NCBI RefSeq assembly: GCF_013284245.2 | Contig: NZ_CP085876.1 | Span: 941,001 to 1,005,000 of the forward strand | DNA: 64,000 bases | Direction: 5' to 3' | From: Brevibacillus sp. DP1.3A | GTDB taxonomy: Bacteria; Bacillota; Bacilli; Brevibacillales; Brevibacillaceae | Shown: in pieces, positions 54,999 through 63,178 of the stretch | Layout of the letters: the number at the start of each line of letters is the position of its first letter | Position numbering within the stretch: position 1 is the first letter of the stretch | Notes under the pieces: generated by a model | What the model was told of the DNA's origin: nothing | What the model saw: the letters and a program-made list of their open reading frames with translations, nothing else | Database searches by the model: none | Position numbers and translations under genes: made by a program

Positions 54999-55049
54999 AA
55001 AAAGGTTATCATCTGCTGAGAGTTTCGTTCGGCATTTGATAACCTTTTT
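54999..55049 (+). terminator. Terminator behind the M6 protease
   Basis: Perfect 13-bp stem AAAAAGGTTATCA/TGATAACCTTTTT with a 25-base loop. Confidence 0.85.
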
Positions 55050-55148
55050 ATTTGCTCGGGGGGAATTGCTGGGCAATGATGAGAGCTGGGCACATTGGAT
55101 GGATATTCGATTAACGAAGGTTGAGTAGAAGGATGAGGACCAGAGAGG

Positions 55149-55177
55149 GAGCATCAGGTGAGGATGCTCTATTTTTA
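55149..55177 (+). terminator. Additional hairpin with T-run
   Basis: GAGCATC/GATGCTC with a 7-base loop then TATTTTTATGG. No gene is seen between it and the protease terminator; the 54957-55262 gap otherwise holds an AT-rich promoter region for the next gene. Confidence 0.65.
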
Positions 55178-55262
55178 TGGTTAATTTTCATTTTATCAAA
55201 AAACGCTTGAATAAAATTAAAGTTTTAATTAATATAATTAAAAACAGGAGGCGATGCTATTC

Positions 55263-55565
55263 ATGGAACGCGACGAAATTCCATCTTGGGTGTTAGCTCT
55301 GGATAAGGAGACCCTCGAATTTATTAGGAAGTTTATTATCAGTTCGGGCTCTCTCAAGGGGATGGCTGATGAGTACGGTGTATCGTACCCAACAGTTCGG
55401 GCCAAGCTCGACCGAATCATTAAAAAGATCGAATTACATAGCAAGGAAGCGGAAGTAGAGTTCGTGCAAATGATCAAAAACCTGGTCATTGACGAACGGA
55501 TGAGTTTGGAGGTAGCCAAGCTCATTATTGAAAAATACAAACAAGAAAGAGATGAAAGCAGATGA
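55263..55565 (+). CDS. DUF2089-family protein
   Basis: A 100-residue helical protein. SSGSLKGMADEYGVSYPTVR is a helix-turn-helix-like segment, and the arrangement matches DUF2089 proteins of Bacilli. The N-terminal zinc-binding part of longer DUF2089 members is absent. The start is ambiguous: ATG 55263 lies 11 bp after AGGAGG, ATG 55254 only 2 bp after it. Overlaps the next gene by 4 bp, so the pair is coupled. Confidence 0.78.
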   Translation: MERDEIPSWVLALDKETLEFIRKFIISSGSLKGMADEYGVSYPTVRAKLDRIIKKIELHSKEAEVEFVQMIKNLVIDERMSLEVAKLIIEKYKQERDESR

Positions 55566-55852
55566 GTACGGGGATGATTCAATTTTTGGTTGGGCTCGGT
55601 ATTGTGGGGATGCAAAATTTACTCGGCAGACTGAATCACGCTTATTGGGGGGCAATCTTCCCAGGCATCTTTCTTGTGTACCTGGTCTACGGTTATGTCA
55701 CTGGTTTATTTAAAGATGGCAGTGAACTGACGTTGATCTTGGTAGCAGTTGGTGGGATCGCGATTCTATCTTTGGCTTGGTCGAAAGGCAGAAGGGCGAT
55801 GAAGGCGAAGAGGAAGAAAGAGATGGAGAGAATGGAGCTGCTTGATTTGTAG
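55562..55852 (+). CDS. Small membrane protein paired with DUF2089
   Basis: A 96-residue protein with three hydrophobic segments and a lysine/arginine-rich cytoplasmic tail (KGRRAMKAKRKKEMER). It starts in the ATGA overlap with the DUF2089 gene. HTH protein plus small membrane partner is a common layout for a membrane-sequestered regulator, but no such role has been shown by anything here. Confidence 0.75.
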   Translation: MSTGMIQFLVGLGIVGMQNLLGRLNHAYWGAIFPGIFLVYLVYGYVTGLFKDGSELTLILVAVGGIAILSLAWSKGRRAMKAKRKKEMERMELLDL

Positions 55853-55859
55853 TGATTGG

Positions 55860-55890
55860 AACCACCTGAATAGGGTGGTCTTTTCTCTTT
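55860..55890 (+). terminator. Terminator behind the DUF2089 pair
   Basis: ACCACC/GGGTGGT stem with a 5-6-base loop followed by CTTTTCTCTTTT. Confidence 0.8.
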
Positions 55891-55908
55891 TAAGTAGCTG
55901 TAGTGGGG

Positions 55909-56026
55909 GAAGAAGCGCATTTCCAGTCTACGCTTCGGCCTACGCCCTGCAAAGGGGATTGCTCCGCCATTTATTCCGAAGCTGGGGCGGGCTCCAGAGG
56001 TGCTTGGACTGGAAATGCGCTTCTTC
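55909..56026. repeat. Nested palindromic repeat element, copy 2 (118 bp)
   Basis: Same outer arms as copy 1: GAAGAAGCGCATTTCCAGTC at 55909-55928 and its exact inverse at 56007-56026, with the shared next bases TACGCTTCGGCCTACGCCC. Only the right inner arm is kept (CCGCCATTTATTCCGAAGC). It lies 19 bp behind a terminator, as copy 1 does. Between 56027 and 56112 nothing else is seen. Confidence 0.85.
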
Positions 56027-56112
56027 TTACTCAACTTTTGTACACCAACTTAAAAGTCGATTCGCAAGTTGTAAACGACAAAATTAAAAAATCTCTTCAA
56101 CGGTGTAGATAA

Positions 56113-56158
56113 TAAAAAAACAGTCCCCGCAAAGTTTACTCCGCGAAAACTGTCTTCA
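56113..56158 (-). terminator. Terminator of the SUFU-like gene
   Basis: On the minus strand ACAGTTTTCGC pairs with GCGGGGACTGT (three G-U pairs), then TTTTTTT. Confidence 0.8.
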
Positions 56159-56161
56159 AAA

Positions 56162-57256
56162 TCACGCTTCCTTCATAAATTTCGCTACCCCGTTAAAAAT
56201 CCAATCCGCACCATCTCCCGCGGAGCGCTGAATCAATTGCTCCGAACCATTCATTTCTGCATACTGCTGTTCCTCTGCGGTAATCGGAATCATCCATAAC
56301 AGATTCACAGGATCTCCCGCTATGAGCGGAAGTGGAATGTTCGGTGCATCCTCAGGTTTTGCGAGCAGCATGGAGGAGAAGCGGCTGTTGATCTGACTGA
56401 TTTCCTGGCACGGAATGGTGTGACCCTGCGCGAGGAAGGTCATATACGACCACGGCAGAGAGGTTTGGCCGCTGATGTAGGCCAGCAATTGCTGCTCGTT
56501 TTGGGCGAGCCATTTAGTTTCGCAGGCAAAGGCCAGCTCGAATCGGCGTAATTGCTCTGGCTCTTCTGTATACTGCTCGACTTTTGGCTGACGCAATATG
56601 GACACCCCGAGGGTCATCGCATAGGTAACGTCGCCTTTTTCGATGGTCACCAATGCCTTCGGGGGCCAGTGACCGCCGTCGATGCCGTAATACTGTTTAA
56701 CTGGGCCGAGAGTCGAGGTAATCGCGTCCATGAACTGCTGCTGGATGTCAGGCCAAGGGTTGCCATCCCAGACGGCCCAAAAATGCTGGGCAGCCTCGAT
56801 GCGGGCAAACATGGCGTTCGTTTCTGATGTTCCCAGCGGAAAGCATAAATGAGATTCTCCGGTGCAATCTCGCGCATACGAAGGATAGTGCGAGCCGTCC
56901 GGGGAAGGGCCAGCCCAGCTGGGAATCACACACAGTACCTCATCCCCATACAAAAGTGCCGCTGAATCGCCTTCCTCCAACCAGACGATCGAGAGCTGCT
57001 CCGGGTCCAGCCTGTCCGCTCCATCTGGATGAGCACAGCAATCGCGTGGAAGCATGGGAGCTTGACCATCCTGCATGGCATCGAAATCGATCGAATCCGG
57101 TGCGGGTCCGTAATTTCTTACCCAACAAGAGCGAATGCTAGCATGCTCCTCACCGGGATAATCCCACAAATAAAAAAAGACGCCGTTCTCATCCTCTTCG
57201 ACAAAAGCTTGAATCGGACAAATCGGAGAGAACTCCTCTAATAGGATGTTTTTCAT
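56162..57256 (-). CDS. Suppressor-of-fused (SUFU) domain protein
   Basis: A 364-residue acidic soluble protein. The C-terminal half (RRFELAFACETKWLAQNEQQ, LPWSYMTFLAQGHTIP, LLWMIPITAEEQQYAE) matches the bacterial SUFU domain; the N-terminal half adds a DUF2185/immunity-like beta domain. SUFU proteins are often immunity proteins for polymorphic toxins, but no toxin gene is adjacent. ATG 57256 behind GAAGGTGAAA was preferred to a TTG five codons upstream. Confidence 0.65.
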   Translation of the reverse strand: MKNILLEEFSPICPIQAFVEEDENGVFFYLWDYPGEEHASIRSCWVRNYGPAPDSIDFDAMQDGQAPMLPRDCCAHPDGADRLDPEQLSIVWLEEGDSAALLYGDEVLCVIPSWAGPSPDGSHYPSYARDCTGESHLCFPLGTSETNAMFARIEAAQHFWAVWDGNPWPDIQQQFMDAITSTLGPVKQYYGIDGGHWPPKALVTIEKGDVTYAMTLGVSILRQPKVEQYTEEPEQLRRFELAFACETKWLAQNEQQLLAYISGQTSLPWSYMTFLAQGHTIPCQEISQINSRFSSMLLAKPEDAPNIPLPLIAGDPVNLLWMIPITAEEQQYAEMNGSEQLIQRSAGDGADWIFNGVAKFMKEA

Positions 57257-57401
57257 AGGTTTCACCTTCAATCATCGTGATAGATTCGCCGATAACTATA
57301 AAGATTTGGGCTTGATTAAACAGGGTTAGAATACCATAATTGACTATTGATTACAAAATTCAGTGCTTTGAAAATGTTTGCTTAGCAAAGGAGGTTGCCA
57401 G

Positions 57402-58580
57402 ATGAATCAATGCACCATCTATGTCTCCATCCAACAATGCGAGAAAGTCGTCGCTGCCATTGTCGAGGCTTTTCGTGATCAATTGGTAGAGGTATCCGCA
57501 GACGAGCGAGCGGTGACCGTGACAGATAAAAAATGGTTTAGCAAGAGCAAGATCACCTTCAATCTTATGCGTGAGGACGATGACCAAGAAGCCTTTCTCC
57601 AAATGAAAAAAGGGATGTACGGCTACTTCGCACAGATTGAAACGGCCAACGAGAAAGTCCAGCAAAAGCTGTTGTACCAAATTACAGCGCTCAATGTGGC
57701 GGTAGGAATCGTGGCGAGCAAGGAAATCGATCAGAAGACGTTTGCGTCCATTATGGCGATCGCTGAAGAAGTACACGGGATTGTCTTTCTCCCTACCGGA
57801 GACATGCTCGATAAACAAGGAAGGCTGATTCTCAATACGGCAGGAGAATCGGAAGTGGACGATTTTCTAGTGACGGTCAGCGTAGACCTGATCGATGGAC
57901 ATATTCAGCCTTCCCAGTCAGGAGAAGCGCGCAAGGAGCGGAGCATCAAGCTATTGCAGGAGCAAGGCATTCCGTACATCCCGCATCTTCCTGTTATCGT
58001 AGGGGACGAGGACGCTGTTATCAGGAGCAAGGACGAGATGGTTCAGCGAGCGATTGCCCTGTGCTTGATTGCGGTATATGCCGGAGGGATCGCCGAAAAC
58101 GGGCAAATCAGGGAAGAGCGGGAGTTCATCGAAGGAATTATTGAGCAGTTTGGCGCTGCTGAATTTTTTACGGAAAAAGAGAGAGATTTCTTGAATGATC
58201 CACAGCCAGACCGAACCGATATGATTCAGATGGCTTGGATGTACGAATGCTACTGGGTACTGCTGTGGGCACTCGGGTATATAGAAGAGCTCGAATTCCC
58301 GGATGAGATTTGTGATGTGAGCACTGCGATTGATGCTCTCAGAAGCGCAGGTGACTATGACACCTTCTATAGCAATGCAGTTGTGAGAAGCAAACAAGAG
58401 ATTCTCGACCAAGCAGATTTAATCTACCGCTATGATTGGGCATGCGTGGATGCCCGCATCAACAATCGCACGGTTGCAGGCGGTTTGAATGACGAAGTAG
58501 TTGTTGAAAGACACAGAGCATTGAATTGGCTGGTTCGTTACATGGAGGATGACTGGGATCATGTGTCGACGGATACATAG
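57402..58580 (+). CDS. DUF4272-domain protein
   Basis: A 392-residue soluble protein. The C-terminal 220 residues, beginning RKERSIKLLQEQGIPYIPHL and including MIQMAWMYECYWVLLWALGY, match DUF4272. The N-terminal part is an alpha/beta domain of unknown kind. ATG 57402 follows AAAGGAGG. Function unknown. Its end overlaps the hydrolase gene by 20 bp, so the next genes are co-transcribed. Confidence 0.72.
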   Translation: MNQCTIYVSIQQCEKVVAAIVEAFRDQLVEVSADERAVTVTDKKWFSKSKITFNLMREDDDQEAFLQMKKGMYGYFAQIETANEKVQQKLLYQITALNVAVGIVASKEIDQKTFASIMAIAEEVHGIVFLPTGDMLDKQGRLILNTAGESEVDDFLVTVSVDLIDGHIQPSQSGEARKERSIKLLQEQGIPYIPHLPVIVGDEDAVIRSKDEMVQRAIALCLIAVYAGGIAENGQIREEREFIEGIIEQFGAAEFFTEKERDFLNDPQPDRTDMIQMAWMYECYWVLLWALGYIEELEFPDEICDVSTAIDALRSAGDYDTFYSNAVVRSKQEILDQADLIYRYDWACVDARINNRTVAGGLNDEVVVERHRALNWLVRYMEDDWDHVSTDT

Positions 58581-59289
58581 GCTGTATTCGCGAAAAAGTG
58601 GGACACCGTGCGTCATCTTCTTAGCAGGAATGGGCGATAGCGGTGAGACATGGAAGATCGTTCAAGATCGAATCTCGCAGGAAGCGTCGACTTTATCCTA
58701 TGATCGTGCGGGGATTGGCAGGAGCCCAGCGGCAGCAGTCGTACCGCGAACTTGTCGTGATCTGGTAGAGGAGCTATATGATTTGCTGCAGGAGATAGGG
58801 GTGGAGTCGCCATACATTTTGGTCGGACATTCTTTTGGCGGTCTGGTCGCTAGACTGTTTGCTAGTCTATATCCGCAGCTTGTTTCGGGGATGGTTTTGG
58901 TTGACGCTGCTCCCGAATATAAGGAGCTCGCATATGAAAAGGTTTTGCCTGATAACCTGATCGCAGCCAATCGAGAATATTACGAGAATCCGATGCGAAA
59001 CAGCGAGAAGATCGATAAGATACGGAGCTACCAAGAAATCGTTGACCATTTTCTGCAAAGCGACATACCTGTCTCAATTATTACGAGAGGCTTACCGGAC
59101 ATATGGGACGAGAAATGGCCGAACGAGGAAATTTTGAAAATCGAACAAAATCTGCAAACCGATTTCAGGCGGCTATCTACATCAAGCAAGCAAAGAATTG
59201 CCGGTCGCAGCGGGCATTATATTCATCATGATGAACCGGATATCGTGGTCGAGGAAATTTTGATGATGTTGAGGCGGATGAAAACGTGA
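58561..59289 (+). CDS. Alpha/beta hydrolase
   Basis: A 242-residue hydrolase. The nucleophile is Ser in GHSFGG near residue 89, the oxyanion region is LAGMGDSGETW, and the His is in SGHYIHHDEPD. The start is uncertain: ATG 58561 was chosen since ATG 58549 sits directly on the GGAGG site. It overlaps the DUF4272 gene and the DUF2785 gene (4 bp) on either side. Substrate unknown. Confidence 0.85.
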   Translation: MCRRIHRLYSRKSGTPCVIFLAGMGDSGETWKIVQDRISQEASTLSYDRAGIGRSPAAAVVPRTCRDLVEELYDLLQEIGVESPYILVGHSFGGLVARLFASLYPQLVSGMVLVDAAPEYKELAYEKVLPDNLIAANREYYENPMRNSEKIDKIRSYQEIVDHFLQSDIPVSIITRGLPDIWDEKWPNEEILKIEQNLQTDFRRLSTSSKQRIAGRSGHYIHHDEPDIVVEEILMMLRRMKT

Positions 59290-60131
59290 GGGATACGAGA
59301 ACAAAACTCATACTGGACCTGCAAAGATTGGAGCAGGAACAATACCTGATTCGTGAAGGGGAGCAACTACAGGATTTCGTCGGGCTATTGCTGCAATACA
59401 TCGGGGACCCTGACCCGGAGCTGCGTGATAATCTCATTTACCCGGCATTTTATTACTGGATTCTTGATGAGAAACATCTGACGGAGGCGCAATTGCGCAG
59501 CCTTCTCCGAGAACTGACGGACGATACGCATTTGTTCTATCAGATCGGCAGCGAGGGTGATCAATCTGTATTTACGAGGACATTCTCTGCATTGCCGATT
59601 GCCTTGATCATGCGACGTCACAGGCAGAAGCCTTTTTTGGAGCTCGCTGATTTCCAGCATGTGAAGAATGCCATGCTCCGCTATTTTCAAGAGGAAAAGG
59701 ATTTGCGCGGCTATTTGTCAGAAGGAGGCTGGGCGCACAGTACGGCACACGGGGCAGACGTATTCGTAGAGCTAGTGCAGTGCCCAGAGAGCGACGAAGC
59801 CGTACAGCGAGACATCCTTCGTGCGATCCAGGGCGTGTTGGATAACAGAAAGCATATTTTCAATGACGAAGAAGATGAACGTCTGGCAAGCATTGTCGAT
59901 ACGATGATAGATAAAGATTTGCTCCCAGAGCAGGAGCTCGCTGACTGGATCAATGGCTTGGCAAGCTGTGCAGAACTGCCGAAAAGTCGTACCCAGGTCA
60001 TCGCTCGAGTGAACAGCAAGAACTTTTTGCGCTGTCTCTATTTTAGAAGAGAACGAGATAACCAAAAGAATGAACTTGCGGCTACATTGCTTGCTGCCGT
60101 AACGAAATGTAACAGGTTTGCGATCAGTTAA
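59286..60131 (+). CDS. DUF2785-family protein
   Basis: A 281-residue helical protein starting at GTG in the overlap with the hydrolase gene. GYLSEGGWAHSTAHGADVFV is the DUF2785 signature, and TFSALPIALIMRRHR is the second block. Function unknown. Last gene of the 57402-60131 unit, followed by a strong terminator. Confidence 0.85.
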   Translation: MRDTRTKLILDLQRLEQEQYLIREGEQLQDFVGLLLQYIGDPDPELRDNLIYPAFYYWILDEKHLTEAQLRSLLRELTDDTHLFYQIGSEGDQSVFTRTFSALPIALIMRRHRQKPFLELADFQHVKNAMLRYFQEEKDLRGYLSEGGWAHSTAHGADVFVELVQCPESDEAVQRDILRAIQGVLDNRKHIFNDEEDERLASIVDTMIDKDLLPEQELADWINGLASCAELPKSRTQVIARVNSKNFLRCLYFRRERDNQKNELAATLLAAVTKCNRFAIS

Positions 60132-60143
60132 TGGGTGAGGGTG

Positions 60144-60182
60144 AAGGTTGATGCCGTGACAGACGGCATCAACCTTTTCTTT
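60144..60182 (+). terminator. Terminator behind the DUF2785 gene
   Basis: Perfect 14-bp stem AAGGTTGATGCCGT/ACGGCATCAACCTT with a 5-base loop then TTCTTTTT. Confidence 0.92.
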
Positions 60183-60278
60183 TTATATGAAGTTTAAAAG
60201 GTAGCGGTCAACCAATAAAGCTGGTGAGAAGAAAAAGCGCAGGGCTCGTAGACCTTGACAACGCCTACCCAGTCGGAA

Positions 60279-60369
60279 CTTAAAAAAGGGGACCAGCTTG
60301 TCGAACACTTCTTCTTCGAGATACTTCCGCCCGTAGGGTGGCTTTGGCTCGACGGTCCCCTTTTTTAAG
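60279..60369. repeat. Perfect 16-bp inverted repeat around a 59-bp loop
   Basis: CTTAAAAAAGGGGACC and its exact inverse GGTCCCCTTTTTTAAG. The loop holds CTTCTTCTTCGAG and GTCGA/TCGAC segments. It resembles the ends of a very small insertion or a long terminator; no transposase is linked. The gap 60183-60452 has no convincing gene. Confidence 0.6.
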
Positions 60370-60452
60370 TATAGACGGACAGTAATTCCCCCCTGCTGGC
60401 GTGTCAGAGTCGAAGAGAACTGCGCTTTTTCTTCTCCACTACACCCGAACGA

Positions 60453-60481
60453 TTGACAATCACTCACTAGGACTATATAGT
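60453..60481 (+). promoter_or_regulatory. SigA promoter of a leaderless TetR gene, with overlapping palindrome
   Basis: TTGACA (60453-60458), 17 bases, TATAGT (60476-60481). The ATG follows 8 bases later, so transcription would begin at or next to the start codon. ACTATATAGT at 60472-60481 is a palindrome covering the -10 box, a probable self-operator. Confidence 0.7.
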
Positions 60482-60488
60482 TCTAATC

Positions 60489-61061
60489 ATGAAACGAACC
60501 TCGAACCGTGATCATGTCATCGTCACTGCATCCGATTTGTTTTTGCAAAAAGGACTCATGAATACCAGCATGGATGACGTCGTAGCACATAGCAGAGTCT
60601 CCAAGTCCAACATTTATTACCATTTCAAAAGCAAGGAAGAGCTCGTCGTAGCTGTGCTCAGCTACAGAATGAACGTGCTGAGAGGAGCATTGGAAGCCAT
60701 CCTGCAACGAACAGATCTGTCTGTTTCCGCACAGGTGGAATTGATTTTTACCACCATCGCAGAGGAACTGGAGGGGCGCTCCTGCGTAGGAGGCTGTCCG
60801 ATTCTTTCCTTACTGTCGGCACAAATACCAGAAGTCAAAGCGCGAATCAACGAGTTCCTGATCGAATGGCAGAATCTAGCGGAAAAGCTACTCGTGGAGG
60901 GAATCGCTCGTGGAGAATTCAAGGAAAATATCTCGATTCCGCAAACGGCAGTCTTGCTCGTGACAATTGTGGAAGGAGCGATGCTCATGGCTGAATCGCA
61001 AGGCCATGCACAGATACTCGTAAACGCTGGTCAGACACTTCTACACTTGATTCAAGTGTAG
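60489..61061 (+). CDS. TetR/AcrR-family regulator
   Basis: A 190-residue regulator. The helix-turn-helix is TSMDDVVAHSRVSKSNIYYH with FKSKEELVVAVL next (residues 24-58), close to AcuR/YcdC-like TetR proteins that have a Cys-containing ligand domain (RSCVGGCPILSLLSAQ). There is no ribosome site and the promoter is adjacent, so translation is probably leaderless. The dehydratase-hydrolase fusion 60 bp downstream is the likely target. Confidence 0.9.
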   Translation: MKRTSNRDHVIVTASDLFLQKGLMNTSMDDVVAHSRVSKSNIYYHFKSKEELVVAVLSYRMNVLRGALEAILQRTDLSVSAQVELIFTTIAEELEGRSCVGGCPILSLLSAQIPEVKARINEFLIEWQNLAEKLLVEGIARGEFKENISIPQTAVLLVTIVEGAMLMAESQGHAQILVNAGQTLLHLIQV

Positions 61062-61070
61062 GATTTTTTT
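61041..61070 (+). terminator. Terminator overlapping the end of the TetR gene
   Basis: CTACACTTGA/TCAAGTGTAG stem, including the stop codon, then GATTTTTTTGG. Confidence 0.8.
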
Positions 61071-61078
61071 GGAGTAGA

Positions 61079-61098
61079 TTAGTACTGAATAGTACTAA
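61079..61098. promoter_or_regulatory. Palindrome upstream of the dehydratase-hydrolase fusion
   Basis: TTAGTACT-GAAT-AGTACTAA, a perfect 8-bp inverted repeat, 22 bp before the start codon. A probable operator of the neighbouring TetR protein; its centre resembles the palindrome at 60472. Confidence 0.55.
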
Positions 61099-61120
61099 AA
61101 ACATGAAGGAGGAAGCAACA

Positions 61121-63007
61121 ATGGCTGTTGTTTTTCTAACAGGCGCGACTGGTTTTATCGGCAAGGAGGTAACAAAGCAGTTGGCGAGGGCTGGTCATAC
61201 CGTACTGGCGCTGGTTCGTTCGCTTGAGAAGTGGGATGAATTGCTGATGCAGATGACTCCAAAAGAGAGGGCTTATTGCAAGGCCGTGCGGGGTGATTTG
61301 CGAGAGGAGGGCTTGGGATTATCGGCGAGCGATTACGAGCAGGTATTGCACGCTACTGTCATCATCCATGCAGGTGTCCCGATGGATATTTCGATGGATG
61401 AAACGGTGGGCAGGGACGTGATTTTACAAGGAGCAAGTCACCTCGCAGCAGTAGCAAACACATTGCATAAACAACAGCGTCTGCAAAAGCTGATTCATAT
61501 CGTCGGCTACATGAGTCCGTTTGACGATGAGAGCGGGAAGCTGTTGACGGATGTTTTTGCGCCAAACGATCTTTTCCGGGAGGCAGGGGGCTACGAGAAA
61601 TACAAATTTCTGGCCGATCTATATCTCAGACAAGAGGCGTATCAAAAAGGAATGCCGCTGGTCGTGGTGAATCCGAGTACGATCATAGGCCCGCGAAGCA
61701 CCGGGAACACAGAACAAACGGATGGCTTGGGGCTCGTGATCAGCTCCATGCGGCGTGGTAAGTTCCCTGTTCTTCCCGGTGGCAAGGAATGGTGGCTGCC
61801 CTTGCTTGCCGTCGACGATTTGGCCGAGGTCATTGTGGGGATGGTAGAGGCAAATCACATCGAACATCAAACGTATTACGCCTTAAATGAGCGGAGCGCC
61901 ACGCCATCTTTTTCGGAGCTGATTTCGTTGATGGCCAAAGAATTACGAATGAAGCCACCAGCCATTCCTTTCCCGGTATCGGTTTTGAAAAAAATCCTGC
62001 ATAACGGCGGCAGCCGCTTGCTCGGGGTACCTGCCAATTCGATGGATTTTATCGTAAACAAAGACTTTTCACTCGCTCCCTTTCAGCAAATGAAAACGAA
62101 AAAAGGCATCAAGGCATACGACGTAGCCGCGTATCTTCCCAGTGTGATTGCCGATCTGGACTATCGTTTGTCGGTCAAGGATCAGAAAGTCCCTCCTTAC
62201 TTTCACCGAGAACAAATCGCAGGCATGGCCGCGTACAAGAAAGAAGGCTCGGGTACTCCGTGGCTCCTCGTGCACGGGCTGTTCAGTGAGATGAGCGATT
62301 TACTCCCGCTCGCTGAACAGCTGGGTGAACAGGCACTATGGTTGCTGGATTTGCCCGGGTTTGGAAGATCGCCCTATCACCATCACGAAAAACCGATCGA
62401 GGGCTTTATCGAGGCAGTGGCAGAGGCATTGCGACAACTGCCGTCTCCGGTTCATCTTGCAGGACATTCATTTGGCGGGTTGTTGGCGTGGGAGGCAGCA
62501 AAGCGAGTGCCGGAAAAAATCGAGAAGCTATACCTTTTGCAGCCGCCCCTGCATGCGCCGAAGTATTCTTTGCTGCTGGCGGGATTGGGAAAAAGTCCAG
62601 CCCTTCTTCAGCGTTTTTTGCAAAAGCAGTTAACGCCAACCAAAATGGAAAAAGCACTGCTTGAGCAAGGGGTATTTCAGTCCACGGAAGAAATGCCAAT
62701 GGGTTATGTAGAGAAGGTAGGGAAGCTCCTGCAATCCCCGCGCATCAGCAAGACGCATACAGACGTGCTGCGCTATTTTATGAATGAATTCCGGCAAATG
62801 GCGGTACCAACACAGCCGTTCCCTTTTCCAACCCAGATCGTATGGGGAACACAGGATAAAACGTATCAGCTGACAAAAGGAACAGAGGATGCTTTCATGA
62901 AAGCAGATGTAGAGATCGAAAGGCTCTCCGTTCCTCATCATTTTCCGATCAGTCACCCGCAGCTAACGGCAAACGTATTGCTACAGATGAGGCAGGGTAA
63001 GGAATGA
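61121..63007 (+). CDS. Extended SDR (epimerase/dehydratase type) fused to an alpha/beta hydrolase
   Basis: A 628-residue two-domain protein. Residues 1-360 are an NAD-dependent epimerase/dehydratase-type SDR: TGATGFIG cofactor loop, YEKYKFLAD with the catalytic Tyr and Lys, and VVNPSTIIGPRSTGN. Residues 375-628 are an alpha/beta hydrolase with GHSFGG (Ser near 449), oxyanion LLVHGLFSEM and HHFPISHP near the end with the catalytic His. ATG 61121 follows AAGGAGG; an earlier ATG 18 bp upstream is part of that site. The fusion suggests reduction or dehydration of an ester or lactone followed by hydrolysis. Substrate unknown. Confidence 0.85.
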   Translation: MAVVFLTGATGFIGKEVTKQLARAGHTVLALVRSLEKWDELLMQMTPKERAYCKAVRGDLREEGLGLSASDYEQVLHATVIIHAGVPMDISMDETVGRDVILQGASHLAAVANTLHKQQRLQKLIHIVGYMSPFDDESGKLLTDVFAPNDLFREAGGYEKYKFLADLYLRQEAYQKGMPLVVVNPSTIIGPRSTGNTEQTDGLGLVISSMRRGKFPVLPGGKEWWLPLLAVDDLAEVIVGMVEANHIEHQTYYALNERSATPSFSELISLMAKELRMKPPAIPFPVSVLKKILHNGGSRLLGVPANSMDFIVNKDFSLAPFQQMKTKKGIKAYDVAAYLPSVIADLDYRLSVKDQKVPPYFHREQIAGMAAYKKEGSGTPWLLVHGLFSEMSDLLPLAEQLGEQALWLLDLPGFGRSPYHHHEKPIEGFIEAVAEALRQLPSPVHLAGHSFGGLLAWEAAKRVPEKIEKLYLLQPPLHAPKYSLLLAGLGKSPALLQRFLQKQLTPTKMEKALLEQGVFQSTEEMPMGYVEKVGKLLQSPRISKTHTDVLRYFMNEFRQMAVPTQPFPFPTQIVWGTQDKTYQLTKGTEDAFMKADVEIERLSVPHHFPISHPQLTANVLLQMRQGKE

Positions 63008-63027
63008 AGACGGAGCGATTCTTCAGA

Positions 63028-63063
63028 AGGGGCATGGTAGAAAGGGACCATGCTCTTTTTAAA
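63028..63063 (+). terminator. Terminator behind the fusion gene
   Basis: GGCATGGT/ACCATGCTC stem with an 8-base loop then TTTTTAAA. Confidence 0.82.
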
Positions 63064-63083
63064 TGGGGCAAGAAAAAAACGAG

Positions 63084-63112
63084 TTGAACTTTCTGTGAAT
63101 TTGGAATAGACT
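63084..63112 (+). promoter_or_regulatory. SigA-type promoter of the second peptide transporter
   Basis: TTGAAC, 17 bases, TAGACT. The inverted repeat at 63125 would lie just downstream of the transcription start. Confidence 0.5.
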
Positions 63113-63124
63113 ATTTTTAACCAA

Positions 63125-63153
63125 TAACGACACTATAACGACAAGTGTCGTTA
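63125..63153. promoter_or_regulatory. Inverted repeat in the leader, candidate operator
   Basis: TAACGACACT and AGTGTCGTTA, a perfect 10-bp inverted repeat 9 bp apart; a third ACGACA stands in the gap. The position suits a repressor or an mRNA hairpin. Confidence 0.55.
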
Positions 63154-63178
63154 GTGAAGAAAAAGGGAGGAGAGTAAA

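Noticed and set aside
60183..60467. 94-codon minus-strand frame
   Set aside because: It spans the perfect inverted repeat, has no ribosome site and a low-complexity product.
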